A stretch of DNA of 64,000 bases from Betaproteobacteria bacterium (GTDB lineage Bacteria > Pseudomonadota > Gammaproteobacteria > Burkholderiales > Rhodocyclaceae), in assembly GCA_016703785.1 (NCBI GenBank), contig JADJBM010000009.1:1-64000 (forward strand), read 5' to 3'. Below the pieces are notes generated by a model that saw nothing but the letters and a program-made list of their open reading frames with translations, was not told the origin of the DNA and searched no databases. Position numbers and translations under genes: made by a program. Positions 55,460 to 63,195 of this stretch are shown here, piece after piece (the stretch's first letter is position 1; each line of letters starts with the position of its first letter).

Positions 55460-55531
55460 CCCCCCCGAAAACCTCGCTTCGCTCGGCTCTCCACCCCCAA
55501 GGGGGCCAAGAAACACCAGAGGCGGCCCGGC
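55460..55531. repeat. Palindrome-rich insert between rnc and era
   Basis: These 72 bases hold CTCGCTTCGCTCGG, a CCCCC-AA-GGGGG palindrome, and one arm of AAGAAACAC/GTGTTTCTT. The second arm contains the GTG start of era (55532). It looks like a small interspersed repeat rather than operon spacer. Only one copy of this exact sequence was seen in the window. Confidence 0.5.
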
Positions 55532-56434
55532 GTGTTTCTTAAGAACGTGCTGGAGGGATTCCGTTGCGGCCATCTGGCCATCGTCGGCAGGCCCAATGTG
55601 GGCAAGTCGACCCTGCTCAACCGACTCATCGGCCAGAAGATCAGCATCGTCTCGCGCAAGGCGCAGACCACGCGCCACCGCATCACGGGCGTCCTCACCC
55701 GGCCCGGGCAGCAGTTCATTTTCGTCGATACGCCGGGATTTCAGACGAAGCACAAGAATGCGCTGAACCGCATCATGAACCGGGGCGTCACCCAGGCCCT
55801 GAACGACGTCGACGTCATCCTGCTGGTGATCGAGGCGGGCCGCTTCACCGAAGAGGACAAGCGCGTTCTTTCATTGATGCCCGAAGACAAAAAGGTGTTG
55901 CTGGTGATCAACAAGATCGACCGCCTCGCCGACAAGAAGCGCCTGCTGCCCTTCATTGCGGAAGTATCCAAAGCGTTTGCCTTTGCCGAGATTGTCCCGG
56001 TCAGCGCAGCGAGCGGGTCGGGCGGGGATGCGCTGATCGATGCGGCCGGCCGCTACCTGCCAGAATCTGCACCGCTCTTCGCCGAGGACGACCTGACGGA
56101 CCGCAGCGAACGCTTTCTGGCGGCTGAGTTTCTGCGCGAGAAGCTGTTTCGTCGCTTGGGCGAGGAACTGCCCTATGGCATGACGGTGGAGATCGAGCGC
56201 TTCGAAACGGAAGGTGCGTTGCGGCGGATCAACGCCGCCATCATCGTGGACCGGCCTGCCCACAAGGCCATCGTCATCGGCAAGGGCGGCGAGCAGTTGA
56301 AGGCCATTGCCAGCGACGCGCGGCGCGACCTCGAGTCGCTTTTCGACGGCAAGGTGTTTCTCGAAGTCTGGGTCAAGGTCAAGGGCGGCTGGGCCGACGA
56401 CGAGCGGGCGCTGAAGAGCCTCGGCTACGAATGA
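55532..56434 (+). CDS. era: GTPase Era
   Basis: The frame starts at GTG 55532, giving 300 residues, with no good ribosome site because of the repeat upstream. Motifs are GRPNVGKST (G1), DTPGF (G3), NKID (G4) and a C-terminal KH domain with IGKGGEQLKAI. It assists 16S rRNA maturation. It overlaps recO by 4 bases. Confidence 0.97.
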   Translation: MFLKNVLEGFRCGHLAIVGRPNVGKSTLLNRLIGQKISIVSRKAQTTRHRITGVLTRPGQQFIFVDTPGFQTKHKNALNRIMNRGVTQALNDVDVILLVIEAGRFTEEDKRVLSLMPEDKKVLLVINKIDRLADKKRLLPFIAEVSKAFAFAEIVPVSAASGSGGDALIDAAGRYLPESAPLFAEDDLTDRSERFLAAEFLREKLFRRLGEELPYGMTVEIERFETEGALRRINAAIIVDRPAHKAIVIGKGGEQLKAIASDARRDLESLFDGKVFLEVWVKVKGGWADDERALKSLGYE

Positions 56435-57153
56435 ACAGCGCGGCACGGGGCAGGGTGGATGGCGAGGCAGCATTCGTCCTGCACACCTATCCTTTCCGCG
56501 AGACCAGCCTGATCGTCGAGGCCTTCAGCCGGGATCACGGCAGGGTGGCGCTGGTTGCACGCGGCGCCCGTCGGCCGCGCTCCGTGATGCGGGGCCTGCT
56601 GATGGCCTTCCAGCCGCTCGAACTCGGCTGGTTCGGCCACGGCGAAATGCGCACCCTGGCCAAGGTCGAATGGGTTGGCGGCCAGCCGCTGCTGCAGGCG
56701 CAGGCCCTCATACTGGGCTACTACATGAACGAGCTGCTGCTCAAGCTGATGCCGCGCGATGACGCGCATCCGGCGCTGTTCCAGGCCTATGCGGAAGCCG
56801 TGCGCGCCCTGGCAACGGGCGAGGCAAGCCAGGCATCGCTGCGGCGCTTCGAGATGACGCTGCTAAAGGAACTGGGCTACGGCCTGACCCTGGATCGCGA
56901 GGCGGAAAGCGGCCGGCCGGTAGACCCGCAAAAGCGCTACGCTTACGTCCTGGAACGGGGCGCGGTCCTTCAGGACGGAGGCGAAGCGGAATCCTTTTCG
57001 GGGCGGGCCCTGCTGGCCATGGCAAAGGACGATTTCAGCGAGTCCGAGACCCTCGCGCAGGCGAAGCAGTTGATGCGCACCCTGATTCACCATTATCTTG
57101 GCGGCCAGCGACTGAGTTCGCGCCGTGTCTTCATGGAGTTGCAGGAACTGTGA
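56431..57153 (+). CDS. recO: DNA repair protein RecO
   Basis: This 240-residue protein has an N-terminal OB fold (AFVLHTYPFRETSLIVEAFS, then GRVALVARGARRPRS) and a helical C-terminal part. It loads RecA with RecR at gaps. It lies between era and pdxJ with overlaps of 4 bases on the left and possibly the right. Confidence 0.95.
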   Translation: MNSAARGRVDGEAAFVLHTYPFRETSLIVEAFSRDHGRVALVARGARRPRSVMRGLLMAFQPLELGWFGHGEMRTLAKVEWVGGQPLLQAQALILGYYMNELLLKLMPRDDAHPALFQAYAEAVRALATGEASQASLRRFEMTLLKELGYGLTLDREAESGRPVDPQKRYAYVLERGAVLQDGGEAESFSGRALLAMAKDDFSESETLAQAKQLMRTLIHHYLGGQRLSSRRVFMELQEL

Positions 57154-57173
57154 CTAACAGGAATCCCCGTGGG

Positions 57174-57920
57174 ATGACTAGCGGAAAAACATCGTCGACG
57201 ATCGAGCTCGGCGTCAATATCGACCACGTGGCGACCTTGCGCCAGGCGCGCGGCACCGACTACCCCGATCCGGTCCGCGCAGCACTGCTCGCTGAGGAGT
57301 GCGGGGCAGACCTCATTACCCTGCACCTGCGGGAGGACCGTCGCCACATCCAGGACCGCGATGTCGAGGTCCTGCGCGGCAAGCTGCGCACGCGCATGAA
57401 CCTCGAAGCCGCCGTTACCGACGAGATGGTTGCCTTTGCCCTGCGCATCCGGCCGCACGATGTCTGCTTCGTGCCGGAGCGGCGGCAGGAACTGACGACC
57501 GAGGGTGGACTCGACGTGGCGGGGGGCTTCGAGCGCGTCAAGGCCGCCTGCCAAGCCGCGACCGACGCCGGCATCCGGGTGTCCCTTTTCATCGATGCCG
57601 ACACGGCCCAGATCGACGCCGCCCTGGCCTGCGGCGTGCCGGCCATCGAGATCCACACCGGCCGCTATGCCGAAGCCGAAGGTCCGGTGCAACTTGAAGA
57701 ACTCGAACGCGTCGCTGTGGCCGCGCGCTACGCGCACCAGCTCGGTTTCAAGGTCAATGCCGGCCACGGCCTGCACTACGAGAACGTCAAGCCAATGGCC
57801 GCCATCCGCGAGATCGTCGAGCTGAACATCGGCCACGCCATCGTCGCCGAATCCGTCTTTTGCGGCTGGCAGGAAGCGGTGCGCCGCATGAAGCAGCTGA
57901 TGCTGGAGGCGCGCACATGA
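57174..57920 (+). CDS. pdxJ: Pyridoxine 5'-phosphate synthase
   Basis: From ATG 57174 the product is 248 residues; a GTG at 57150, overlapping the recO stop, would add 8. The N-terminus IELGVNIDHVATLRQARGT and the C-terminal NAGHGLHYENV are diagnostic. It condenses 3-amino-2-oxopropyl phosphate with deoxyxylulose 5-phosphate in vitamin B6 synthesis. Confidence 0.97.
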   Translation: MTSGKTSSTIELGVNIDHVATLRQARGTDYPDPVRAALLAEECGADLITLHLREDRRHIQDRDVEVLRGKLRTRMNLEAAVTDEMVAFALRIRPHDVCFVPERRQELTTEGGLDVAGGFERVKAACQAATDAGIRVSLFIDADTAQIDAALACGVPAIEIHTGRYAEAEGPVQLEELERVAVAARYAHQLGFKVNAGHGLHYENVKPMAAIREIVELNIGHAIVAESVFCGWQEAVRRMKQLMLEART

Positions 57921-58303
57921 TCCACGGCGTCGGCACCGACATCGTTACCATCGCGCGCATCGAGCGGATGCTCGGCGATCACGGCGAGCGTACCGCCGAG
58001 AAGTTGCTGGCGCCCGCCGAGATGGAGCGCTATCGCGAAGCGGCCAGGCCGGCCGCCTATCTCGCCAAGCGCTTCGCCGCCAAGGAGGCCCTCGGCAAGG
58101 CCCTCGGCCTCGGCCTGCGCGATCCGGCGACGCTGCACAACATCGCCGTGGTCAGCGACGGCATCGGCCGGCCGAGCTTCGAATACGCGCCGCCGCTGGC
58201 GGACTGGCTTAAGGAAAGAGGGCTGCGGGCCCACCTCAGCCTGAGCGACGAAATCGACACCGCCCTGGCCTTTGTCGTGGTGGAGCAGGAGAGCCCGGCA
58301 TGA
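57917..58303 (+). CDS. acpS: Holo-ACP synthase
   Basis: This 128-residue protein has GVGTDIVTIARIERM at the N-terminus and RFAAKEALGKALG in the middle, which together bind Mg and CoA. It transfers phosphopantetheine to ACP. It overlaps pdxJ and nagZ by 4 bases each. Confidence 0.97.
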   Translation: MIHGVGTDIVTIARIERMLGDHGERTAEKLLAPAEMERYREAARPAAYLAKRFAAKEALGKALGLGLRDPATLHNIAVVSDGIGRPSFEYAPPLADWLKERGLRAHLSLSDEIDTALAFVVVEQESPA

Positions 58304-59334
58304 CGATTTCCCTCCCGCTCGGTCCGCTCATGCTCGACGTTGCAGGCCCGCGCCTGAGCGTAGAGGAGCGCGAGCTCCTGCTGCATCCCCTCGTCGGCGG
58401 GATCATCCTTTTCAAACGCAATTTCGAGTCGCTCGCCGTGCTGCAGGAGCTGACTTTCGAGATTCACGCGCTGCGGAACCCGCCGCTGCTCATCGCCATC
58501 GACCACGAAGGCGGCCGAGTGCAGCGTTTCCGCCACGGCTTCACGGTTCTGCCGCCGATGGGCGCGATCGGCGCGCTATGGGACGGCGATCCCGCCCGCG
58601 CCCTGGAAACGGCCTCGGCCGCAGGCTATGTGCTGGCCGCAGAATTGCGTGCCTGCGGCATCGACCTCAGCTTCACGCCGGTGCTCGATCTCGACTACGG
58701 CACCAGCGCAATCATCGGCAACCGCGCCTTCCATCGCGATCCCGCCGCGGTGACGGCGCTTGCCGGCGCCTTGAACGCCGGCCTGCGCCGCGCCGGCATG
58801 GCCAACGTCGGCAAGCATTTCCCCGGCCACGGTTTCGTCGTCGCCGACTCACACCTGGCCATTCCGGTCGACGAACGGCCAGTGCCGGCGCTGTACGCGG
58901 ATTTCTCGCCATACCGCGACCACCGCAAGATGGACCTGGCCGCCGTCATGCCGGCGCACGTCATCTACGAGCACCTCGACCCCAATCCGGCCGGCTTCTC
59001 GTCCTACTGGCTGCGCTACGTGTTGCGCGGCGAACTCGGCTTCGACGGCGTGATCTTCAGCGACGACCTGTCGATGGAGGGCGCCAGCTTCGCGGGCGGC
59101 TTCGTCGAGCGGGCGAATGCCGCGCTGGATGCCGGTTGCGACATGGTGCTGGTGTGCAACAATCCCGATGCGGCCCGGCTGCTCCTGCGGGAATGGCAGC
59201 CCGCTGTCGATCCCGCCTGCGCGCGCCGCCTGCAGGCGCTGGTGCCGACGATGCCGGCGCTGGAGACGGAAGCCTTGCAGTCGCAGGCGAACTACCAGGC
59301 CGCACTCAGGATGATCGAAGTGGTGGCGGCGTAA
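58300..59334 (+). CDS. nagZ: Beta-N-acetylhexosaminidase (peptidoglycan recycling)
   Basis: This 344-residue GH3 enzyme has the NagZ signature KHFPGHGFVVADSH (about 175-188), IDHEGGRVQRF near the N-terminus and the nucleophile Asp in IFSDDLSMEGA. It removes GlcNAc from anhydro-muropeptides in the cytoplasm. Confidence 0.96.
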   Translation: MTISLPLGPLMLDVAGPRLSVEERELLLHPLVGGIILFKRNFESLAVLQELTFEIHALRNPPLLIAIDHEGGRVQRFRHGFTVLPPMGAIGALWDGDPARALETASAAGYVLAAELRACGIDLSFTPVLDLDYGTSAIIGNRAFHRDPAAVTALAGALNAGLRRAGMANVGKHFPGHGFVVADSHLAIPVDERPVPALYADFSPYRDHRKMDLAAVMPAHVIYEHLDPNPAGFSSYWLRYVLRGELGFDGVIFSDDLSMEGASFAGGFVERANAALDAGCDMVLVCNNPDAARLLLREWQPAVDPACARRLQALVPTMPALETEALQSQANYQAALRMIEVVAA

Positions 59335-59337
59335 GCC

Positions 59338-59979
59338 ATGCGGACCCCGCAGACGCCGCTGCTCGAATGCCGCGCCTGTCCGCGCCTGGCGGCCTTCCTC
59401 GACGACTGCCGCCGCGACAAGCCCGGCTATCACGCGCGCCCGGTGGAACCCTTCGGCGATCCCAAGGCCACGCTGCTTATCGTTGGCCTCGCGCCCGGCT
59501 ACCACGGCGCCAACCGCAGCGGCCGCCCCTTCACCGGCGACTACGCCGGCGTGCTGCTGTATTCCACCCTGCATCGCTTCGGCTTCGCCAGCCGGCCGCA
59601 ATCCGTATCGGCGGACGACGGGCTGCAACTCATCGACTGCCGCATCACCAACGCCGTGAAGTGCGTGCCGCCGGAGAACAAGCCGGAAACGGGCGAGATC
59701 AGGACCTGCAACCACTACCTGGCGAACGAGCTGGCGGCAGCGCCCGAGGCGCGCGTCATTCTTGCCCTCGGCCTCGTTGCGCACAACGCCGTGCTGCAGG
59801 CGCTGACTTTGAAGCGCAGCGCCTGCAAGTTTGCCCACAACGCCCGCCATGCCTTGCCGGACGGGCGCATCCTCCACGACAGCTATCACTGCAGCCGCTA
59901 CAACACGCAGACCCGGCGGCTGACCGAGGCGGCCTTCCACGCCGTCTTCGACGCCATCCGCGCCGACCTGCAAAACTGA
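59338..59979 (+). CDS. Uracil-DNA glycosylase, family 5-like
   Basis: This 213-residue protein has CRACPRL at the N-terminus with further Cys for a 4Fe-4S cluster. Motif A is GLAPGYHGANRSGRPFTGD, with the Gly/Ala-rich form typical of UDGb, and motif B is HDSYHCSRYNTQT near the C-terminus. It removes uracil or other deaminated bases. It lies 3 bases after nagZ and directly before uvrC. Confidence 0.9.
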   Translation: MRTPQTPLLECRACPRLAAFLDDCRRDKPGYHARPVEPFGDPKATLLIVGLAPGYHGANRSGRPFTGDYAGVLLYSTLHRFGFASRPQSVSADDGLQLIDCRITNAVKCVPPENKPETGEIRTCNHYLANELAAAPEARVILALGLVAHNAVLQALTLKRSACKFAHNARHALPDGRILHDSYHCSRYNTQTRRLTEAAFHAVFDAIRADLQN

Positions 59980-59981
59980 CC

Positions 59982-61790
59982 ATGTTCGACAGCAAGGCCC
60001 TGATCCGTTCCCTGCCCGAGGAACCCGGGGTCTACCGCATGCTCGACGCCGCCGGCCAGGTTCTGTACGTCGGCAAGGCCAAGGCCCTGAAGAAGCGCGT
60101 CGCCTCCTATTTCCAGAAAACCAATCTGAGCCCGCGCATCCGGCTCATGGTCGGGCAGGTGGCCAGTGTCGAGGTGACCGCCACCCGTTCCGAGGCCGAG
60201 GCGCTGATCCTCGAGAACAACCTCATCAAGAGCCTGGCGCCGAAGTTCAACATCCTCTTCCGCGACGACAAGTCCTATCCCTACATCGAGCTGTCGGCCG
60301 ACGCCGCCCCGCGCATCGCCTTCCATCGCGGCAGCTTCGACAAGGGCGCGCGCTATTTCGGCCCGTTTCCCAACGCCCAGGCGGTGCGCGAGAGCATCCA
60401 CCTCCTGCAGCGCGTCTTCCTGCTGCGCACCTGCGAGAACCCGGTGTTCCAGAACCGCTCGCGCCCGTGCCTGCTGCACCAGATCCGCCGCTGCAGCGCA
60501 CCCTGCGTCGGCCTGATCTCCGCCGCCGACTACGCCGCCGACGTGCGCCTGGCCGAGCTGTTCCTCAAGGGCCGCCACGGCGAAGTCGTCGACCGCCTTA
60601 CCGAAGCCATGCAGGCCGAGGCGGATCAGCTCCGCTTCGAAAAGGCGGCGGCGCTGCGTGACCAGATCCGCTCGCTGCAGAACGTGCTGCACCGGCAATA
60701 CGTCGAGAGCGCGCGCGACGAGGATGTTGATATCGTTGCCGCCGTGGCGGAGCGCGGCATGCTCGTCATCAACCACGCCATGGTGCGCGGCGGGCGGCAC
60801 CTCGGCGACAAGGCGCATTTCCCGCAGAACGCCCAGGAATGCCCGCCGGAAGACGCTCTGCAGGCCTTCCTCGAGCAGCATTTCGCCGATCATCCTGCAC
60901 CGCCGCGCATCATTCTCAATCTGGAGGTGCCGGGCGACTGCGAAGCGACGCTGGCCCTGGCGGCAGGGCATGCAGTTTCCCTGCAGCCGCCGCGCAACGA
61001 GATGGAACGCGCCTGGCTGGCCATGGCCGAGCGCAATGCCCGCCACGCCGTCGCGGCGCAGGCCATGCAGAAGTCCAACACTGAAGGGCGGCTGGAGCGC
61101 CTGCGCGAGGCATTGGGCGCGTCACTGGGCGCCAGCGAGATACTGCACCGCATCGAGTGCTTCGACATCAGCCACACCATGGGGGAGGCCACCGTCGCCT
61201 CCTGCGTGATCTGCGTCGACGGCGCCATGAAGAACGGCGAGTACCGCCGCTACAACATTGCCGGCATCACGCCCGGCGACGACTATGCGGCCATGCGCCA
61301 GGCGCTGATGCGCCGTTACGAGAAGGTTGCCGCCGGGGAGGGCGTCCGTCCCGACCTGATCCTCATCGACGGCGGCAAGGGGCAGGTCGGCGCCGCCCGC
61401 GAAGTGCTCGCCGAACTGGGCCTGGCCGACCTGCCGGCGGTCGGCGTGGCCAAGGGCGAGGAACGCAAGCCCGGGCTGGAAACCCTGCTCTTGCCCGATA
61501 CCGCAGAACCGCTGAATCTGCCGGCCAACGATCCGGCCCTGCATCTCATCCAGCAAATCCGCGACGAAGCCCACCGCTTCGCCATCGCCGGGCATCGCGC
61601 CCGCCGCGCCAAGGCCCGCAATCGCTCCACCCTGGAGGACATTCCCGGCGTCGGGCCGGCCAGGCGCAAGCGGCTGCTGGCGCAGTTCGGCGGCCTGCAG
61701 GGCGTGCGTGCCGCGACGGTGGAGGATTTGTGCCGCGTTGAAGGCGTCAGCCGCAAACTGGCCGAACAGATTTACAATCAGCTGCATTGA
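59982..61790 (+). CDS. uvrC: UvrABC excinuclease subunit C
   Basis: From ATG 59982 the product is 602 residues. The GIY-YIG nuclease domain (GVYRMLDAAGQVLYVGKAK) is at the N-terminus. A UVR motif (QLRFEKAAALRDQI), the RNase H-like nuclease with ECFDISHTMG and IDGGKGQ, and helix-hairpin-helix repeats (DIPGVGPARRKRLL) follow. It makes both incisions in nucleotide excision repair. Confidence 0.98.
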   Translation: MFDSKALIRSLPEEPGVYRMLDAAGQVLYVGKAKALKKRVASYFQKTNLSPRIRLMVGQVASVEVTATRSEAEALILENNLIKSLAPKFNILFRDDKSYPYIELSADAAPRIAFHRGSFDKGARYFGPFPNAQAVRESIHLLQRVFLLRTCENPVFQNRSRPCLLHQIRRCSAPCVGLISAADYAADVRLAELFLKGRHGEVVDRLTEAMQAEADQLRFEKAAALRDQIRSLQNVLHRQYVESARDEDVDIVAAVAERGMLVINHAMVRGGRHLGDKAHFPQNAQECPPEDALQAFLEQHFADHPAPPRIILNLEVPGDCEATLALAAGHAVSLQPPRNEMERAWLAMAERNARHAVAAQAMQKSNTEGRLERLREALGASLGASEILHRIECFDISHTMGEATVASCVICVDGAMKNGEYRRYNIAGITPGDDYAAMRQALMRRYEKVAAGEGVRPDLILIDGGKGQVGAAREVLAELGLADLPAVGVAKGEERKPGLETLLLPDTAEPLNLPANDPALHLIQQIRDEAHRFAIAGHRARRAKARNRSTLEDIPGVGPARRKRLLAQFGGLQGVRAATVEDLCRVEGVSRKLAEQIYNQLH

Positions 61791-61806
61791 CCGCACAACA
61801 ACAACG

Positions 61807-62379
61807 ATGCCGCTGAACATACCCAACCTGCTGACCTGGGGTCGCATCCTCCTCATCCCGCTCTTCGTCGGCGTGTTCTACGCCCCGCACGACTGGCTGA
61901 CCCCGCACGAGCAGAATCTGCTGGCGACGATCATTTTCGTCGCCGCCGCCCTCACCGACTGGCTCGACGGCTATCTTGCCCGCGTCCTGCAGCAGTCCAC
62001 CGCCTTCGGTGCCTTCCTCGATCCGGTGGCGGACAAGCTGATGGTGGCCGCGGCGCTGATCATCCTGGTGCAACTCGACCGCACCGACACCATCGTTGCC
62101 TTCATCATCATCGGCCGCGAGATCACCATTTCCGCCCTGCGCGAGTGGATGGCCAAGATCGGCGCCGCGCGCAGCGTGGCCGTCTCTTTTCTGGGCAAGG
62201 TGAAGACGACCAGCCAGATGATCGCCATTCCGATGCTGCTCTATCACGACCCCTTGTTCCCGTTCTTCAACCCGCAAGTGGTCGGCACCTGGCTGATTTA
62301 CGTGGCCGCGCTGCTCACGCTTTGGTCGATGGGTTACTACTTGCGAATGGCATGGCCGCACATCGCGGAAAGGGTCTGA
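61807..62379 (+). CDS. pgsA: CDP-diacylglycerol-glycerol-3-phosphate 3-phosphatidyltransferase
   Basis: From ATG 61807 the product is 190 residues with several membrane segments. The CDP-alcohol phosphotransferase motif DG-x2-AR-x8-G-x3-D-x3-D is present around residues 57-79. It makes phosphatidylglycerophosphate. It follows uvrC by 16 bases and precedes the tRNA cluster. Confidence 0.97.
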   Translation: MPLNIPNLLTWGRILLIPLFVGVFYAPHDWLTPHEQNLLATIIFVAAALTDWLDGYLARVLQQSTAFGAFLDPVADKLMVAAALIILVQLDRTDTIVAFIIIGREITISALREWMAKIGAARSVAVSFLGKVKTTSQMIAIPMLLYHDPLFPFFNPQVVGTWLIYVAALLTLWSMGYYLRMAWPHIAERV

Positions 62380-62429
62380 AGACAGCGCGCTCAGAGGGCG
62401 CGCAAGGGGGCTGGAAAGGGCGTAGAAAC

Positions 62430-62457
62430 TTGACACTGAGGGCGGCATCGCTATAAT
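62430..62457 (+). promoter_or_regulatory. Consensus sigma-70 promoter of the tRNA cluster
   Basis: Perfect TTGACA (62430-62435) and perfect TATAAT (62452-62457) with a 16-base spacer, followed by a GC-rich discriminator (GCACGCC) typical of stringently controlled stable-RNA promoters. The first tRNA begins 13 bases after the -10. Confidence 0.9.
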
Positions 62458-62470
62458 GCACGCCTGTTCC

Positions 62471-62546
62471 GCGGGAATAGCTCAGTTGGTAGAGCGCAAC
62501 CTTGCCAAGGTTGAGGTCGGGAGTTCGAGACTCCTTTCCCGCTCCA
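62471..62546 (+). tRNA. tRNA-Gly (GCC)
   Basis: This 76-base cloverleaf has acceptor GCGGGAA/TTCCCGC, anticodon GCC in the loop CTTGCCAAG, a T-loop GTTCGAGAC and an encoded CCA. A GGGGAAA/TTTCCCC stem with four T (62554-62587) follows and may terminate part of the transcripts before the next tRNA. Confidence 0.97.
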
Positions 62547-62612
62547 GATTCCTGGGGAAAGCGTAGAGAACTGCGTTTTCCCCTTTTAGCTTCAAGCGCC
62601 CGGTTTGTCCGC

Positions 62613-62686
62613 GGCGGGGTAGCAAAGTGGTTATGCAGCGGCCTGCAAAGCCGTCTACGCCGGTTCGATTCCGACCCCCGCCTCCA
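62613..62686 (+). tRNA. tRNA-Cys (GCA)
   Basis: This 74-base tRNA has acceptor GGCGGGG/CCCCGCC, anticodon GCA within CCTGCAAAG, GGTTCGATTCC in the T-arm and an encoded CCA. Confidence 0.96.
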
Positions 62687-62713
62687 ACCCTTTTTCGTTT
62701 CTAGCGCATCCTC

Positions 62714-62801
62714 GCCCGGATGGCGAAATTGGTAGACGCAAGGGACTTAAAATCCCTCGACCGCAACGGTCATGCCGGTTCGATTCCGGCTCCGGGCACC
62801 A
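62714..62801 (+). tRNA. tRNA-Leu (TAA)
   Basis: This 88-base class II tRNA has acceptor GCCCGGA/TCCGGGC, anticodon TAA (ACTTAAAAT), a long variable arm (TCGACCGCAACGGTCA), T-arm GGTTCGATTCC and an encoded CCA. The Gly-Cys-Leu order is typical for betaproteobacteria. Confidence 0.97.
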
Positions 62802-62851
62802 TCAAATAAAATAGTTAAGAGATGATCTGGCGATGCCCGGCGAAGCCGCGC

Positions 62852-63085
62852 TCAGCCCTCGTACTTGAACGACATCGACACGCGCGCGCGATAGGCGGTT
62901 ACCTTGCCGTTCTCGATCTTCATGTCCAGTTTGGTGACCTCGGCCACGCGCAGGTCGCGCAAGGTCTTGGCGGCGGTCTCGACGGCGACGCGGGAGGCAT
63001 CCTCCCAGGATTTCGGGCTGGAGCCGACAACTTCAAGGATTTTGTAGACGGTTTCTGCGGACTTCTTCGAAGCTTTCTTGGCCAT
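62852..63085 (-). CDS. Dodecin family protein
   Basis: This 77-residue protein begins at the ATG at 63083-63085 (AGGAG about 9 bases before). The dodecin core includes YKILEVVGSSPKSWEDA and ends in VSMSFKYEG; a Lys-rich extension precedes it. Dodecins are hollow dodecamers storing flavin or CoA. It is convergent with the tRNA cluster. Confidence 0.92.
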   Translation of the reverse strand: MAKKASKKSAETVYKILEVVGSSPKSWEDASRVAVETAAKTLRDLRVAEVTKLDMKIENGKVTAYRARVSMSFKYEG

Positions 63086-63195
63086 GATATATCTCCTGAA
63101 TTGATTGATGCTGCGGCGATCCTGCAACTTGGGGATCGCTTCGAATCATAGTCCTTTTAAGCGGCAACCGGCAGGGCTGCCTGGTGCGAACGGCC

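Noticed and set aside
58272..59981. A 1172-residue open frame starting at 58272 that runs into uvrC
   Set aside because: Its first 570 codons are an Arg/Pro/Ala-rich shadow of nagZ and the uracil-DNA glycosylase, which carry clear family motifs in other frames. Only the part from 59982 is uvrC.
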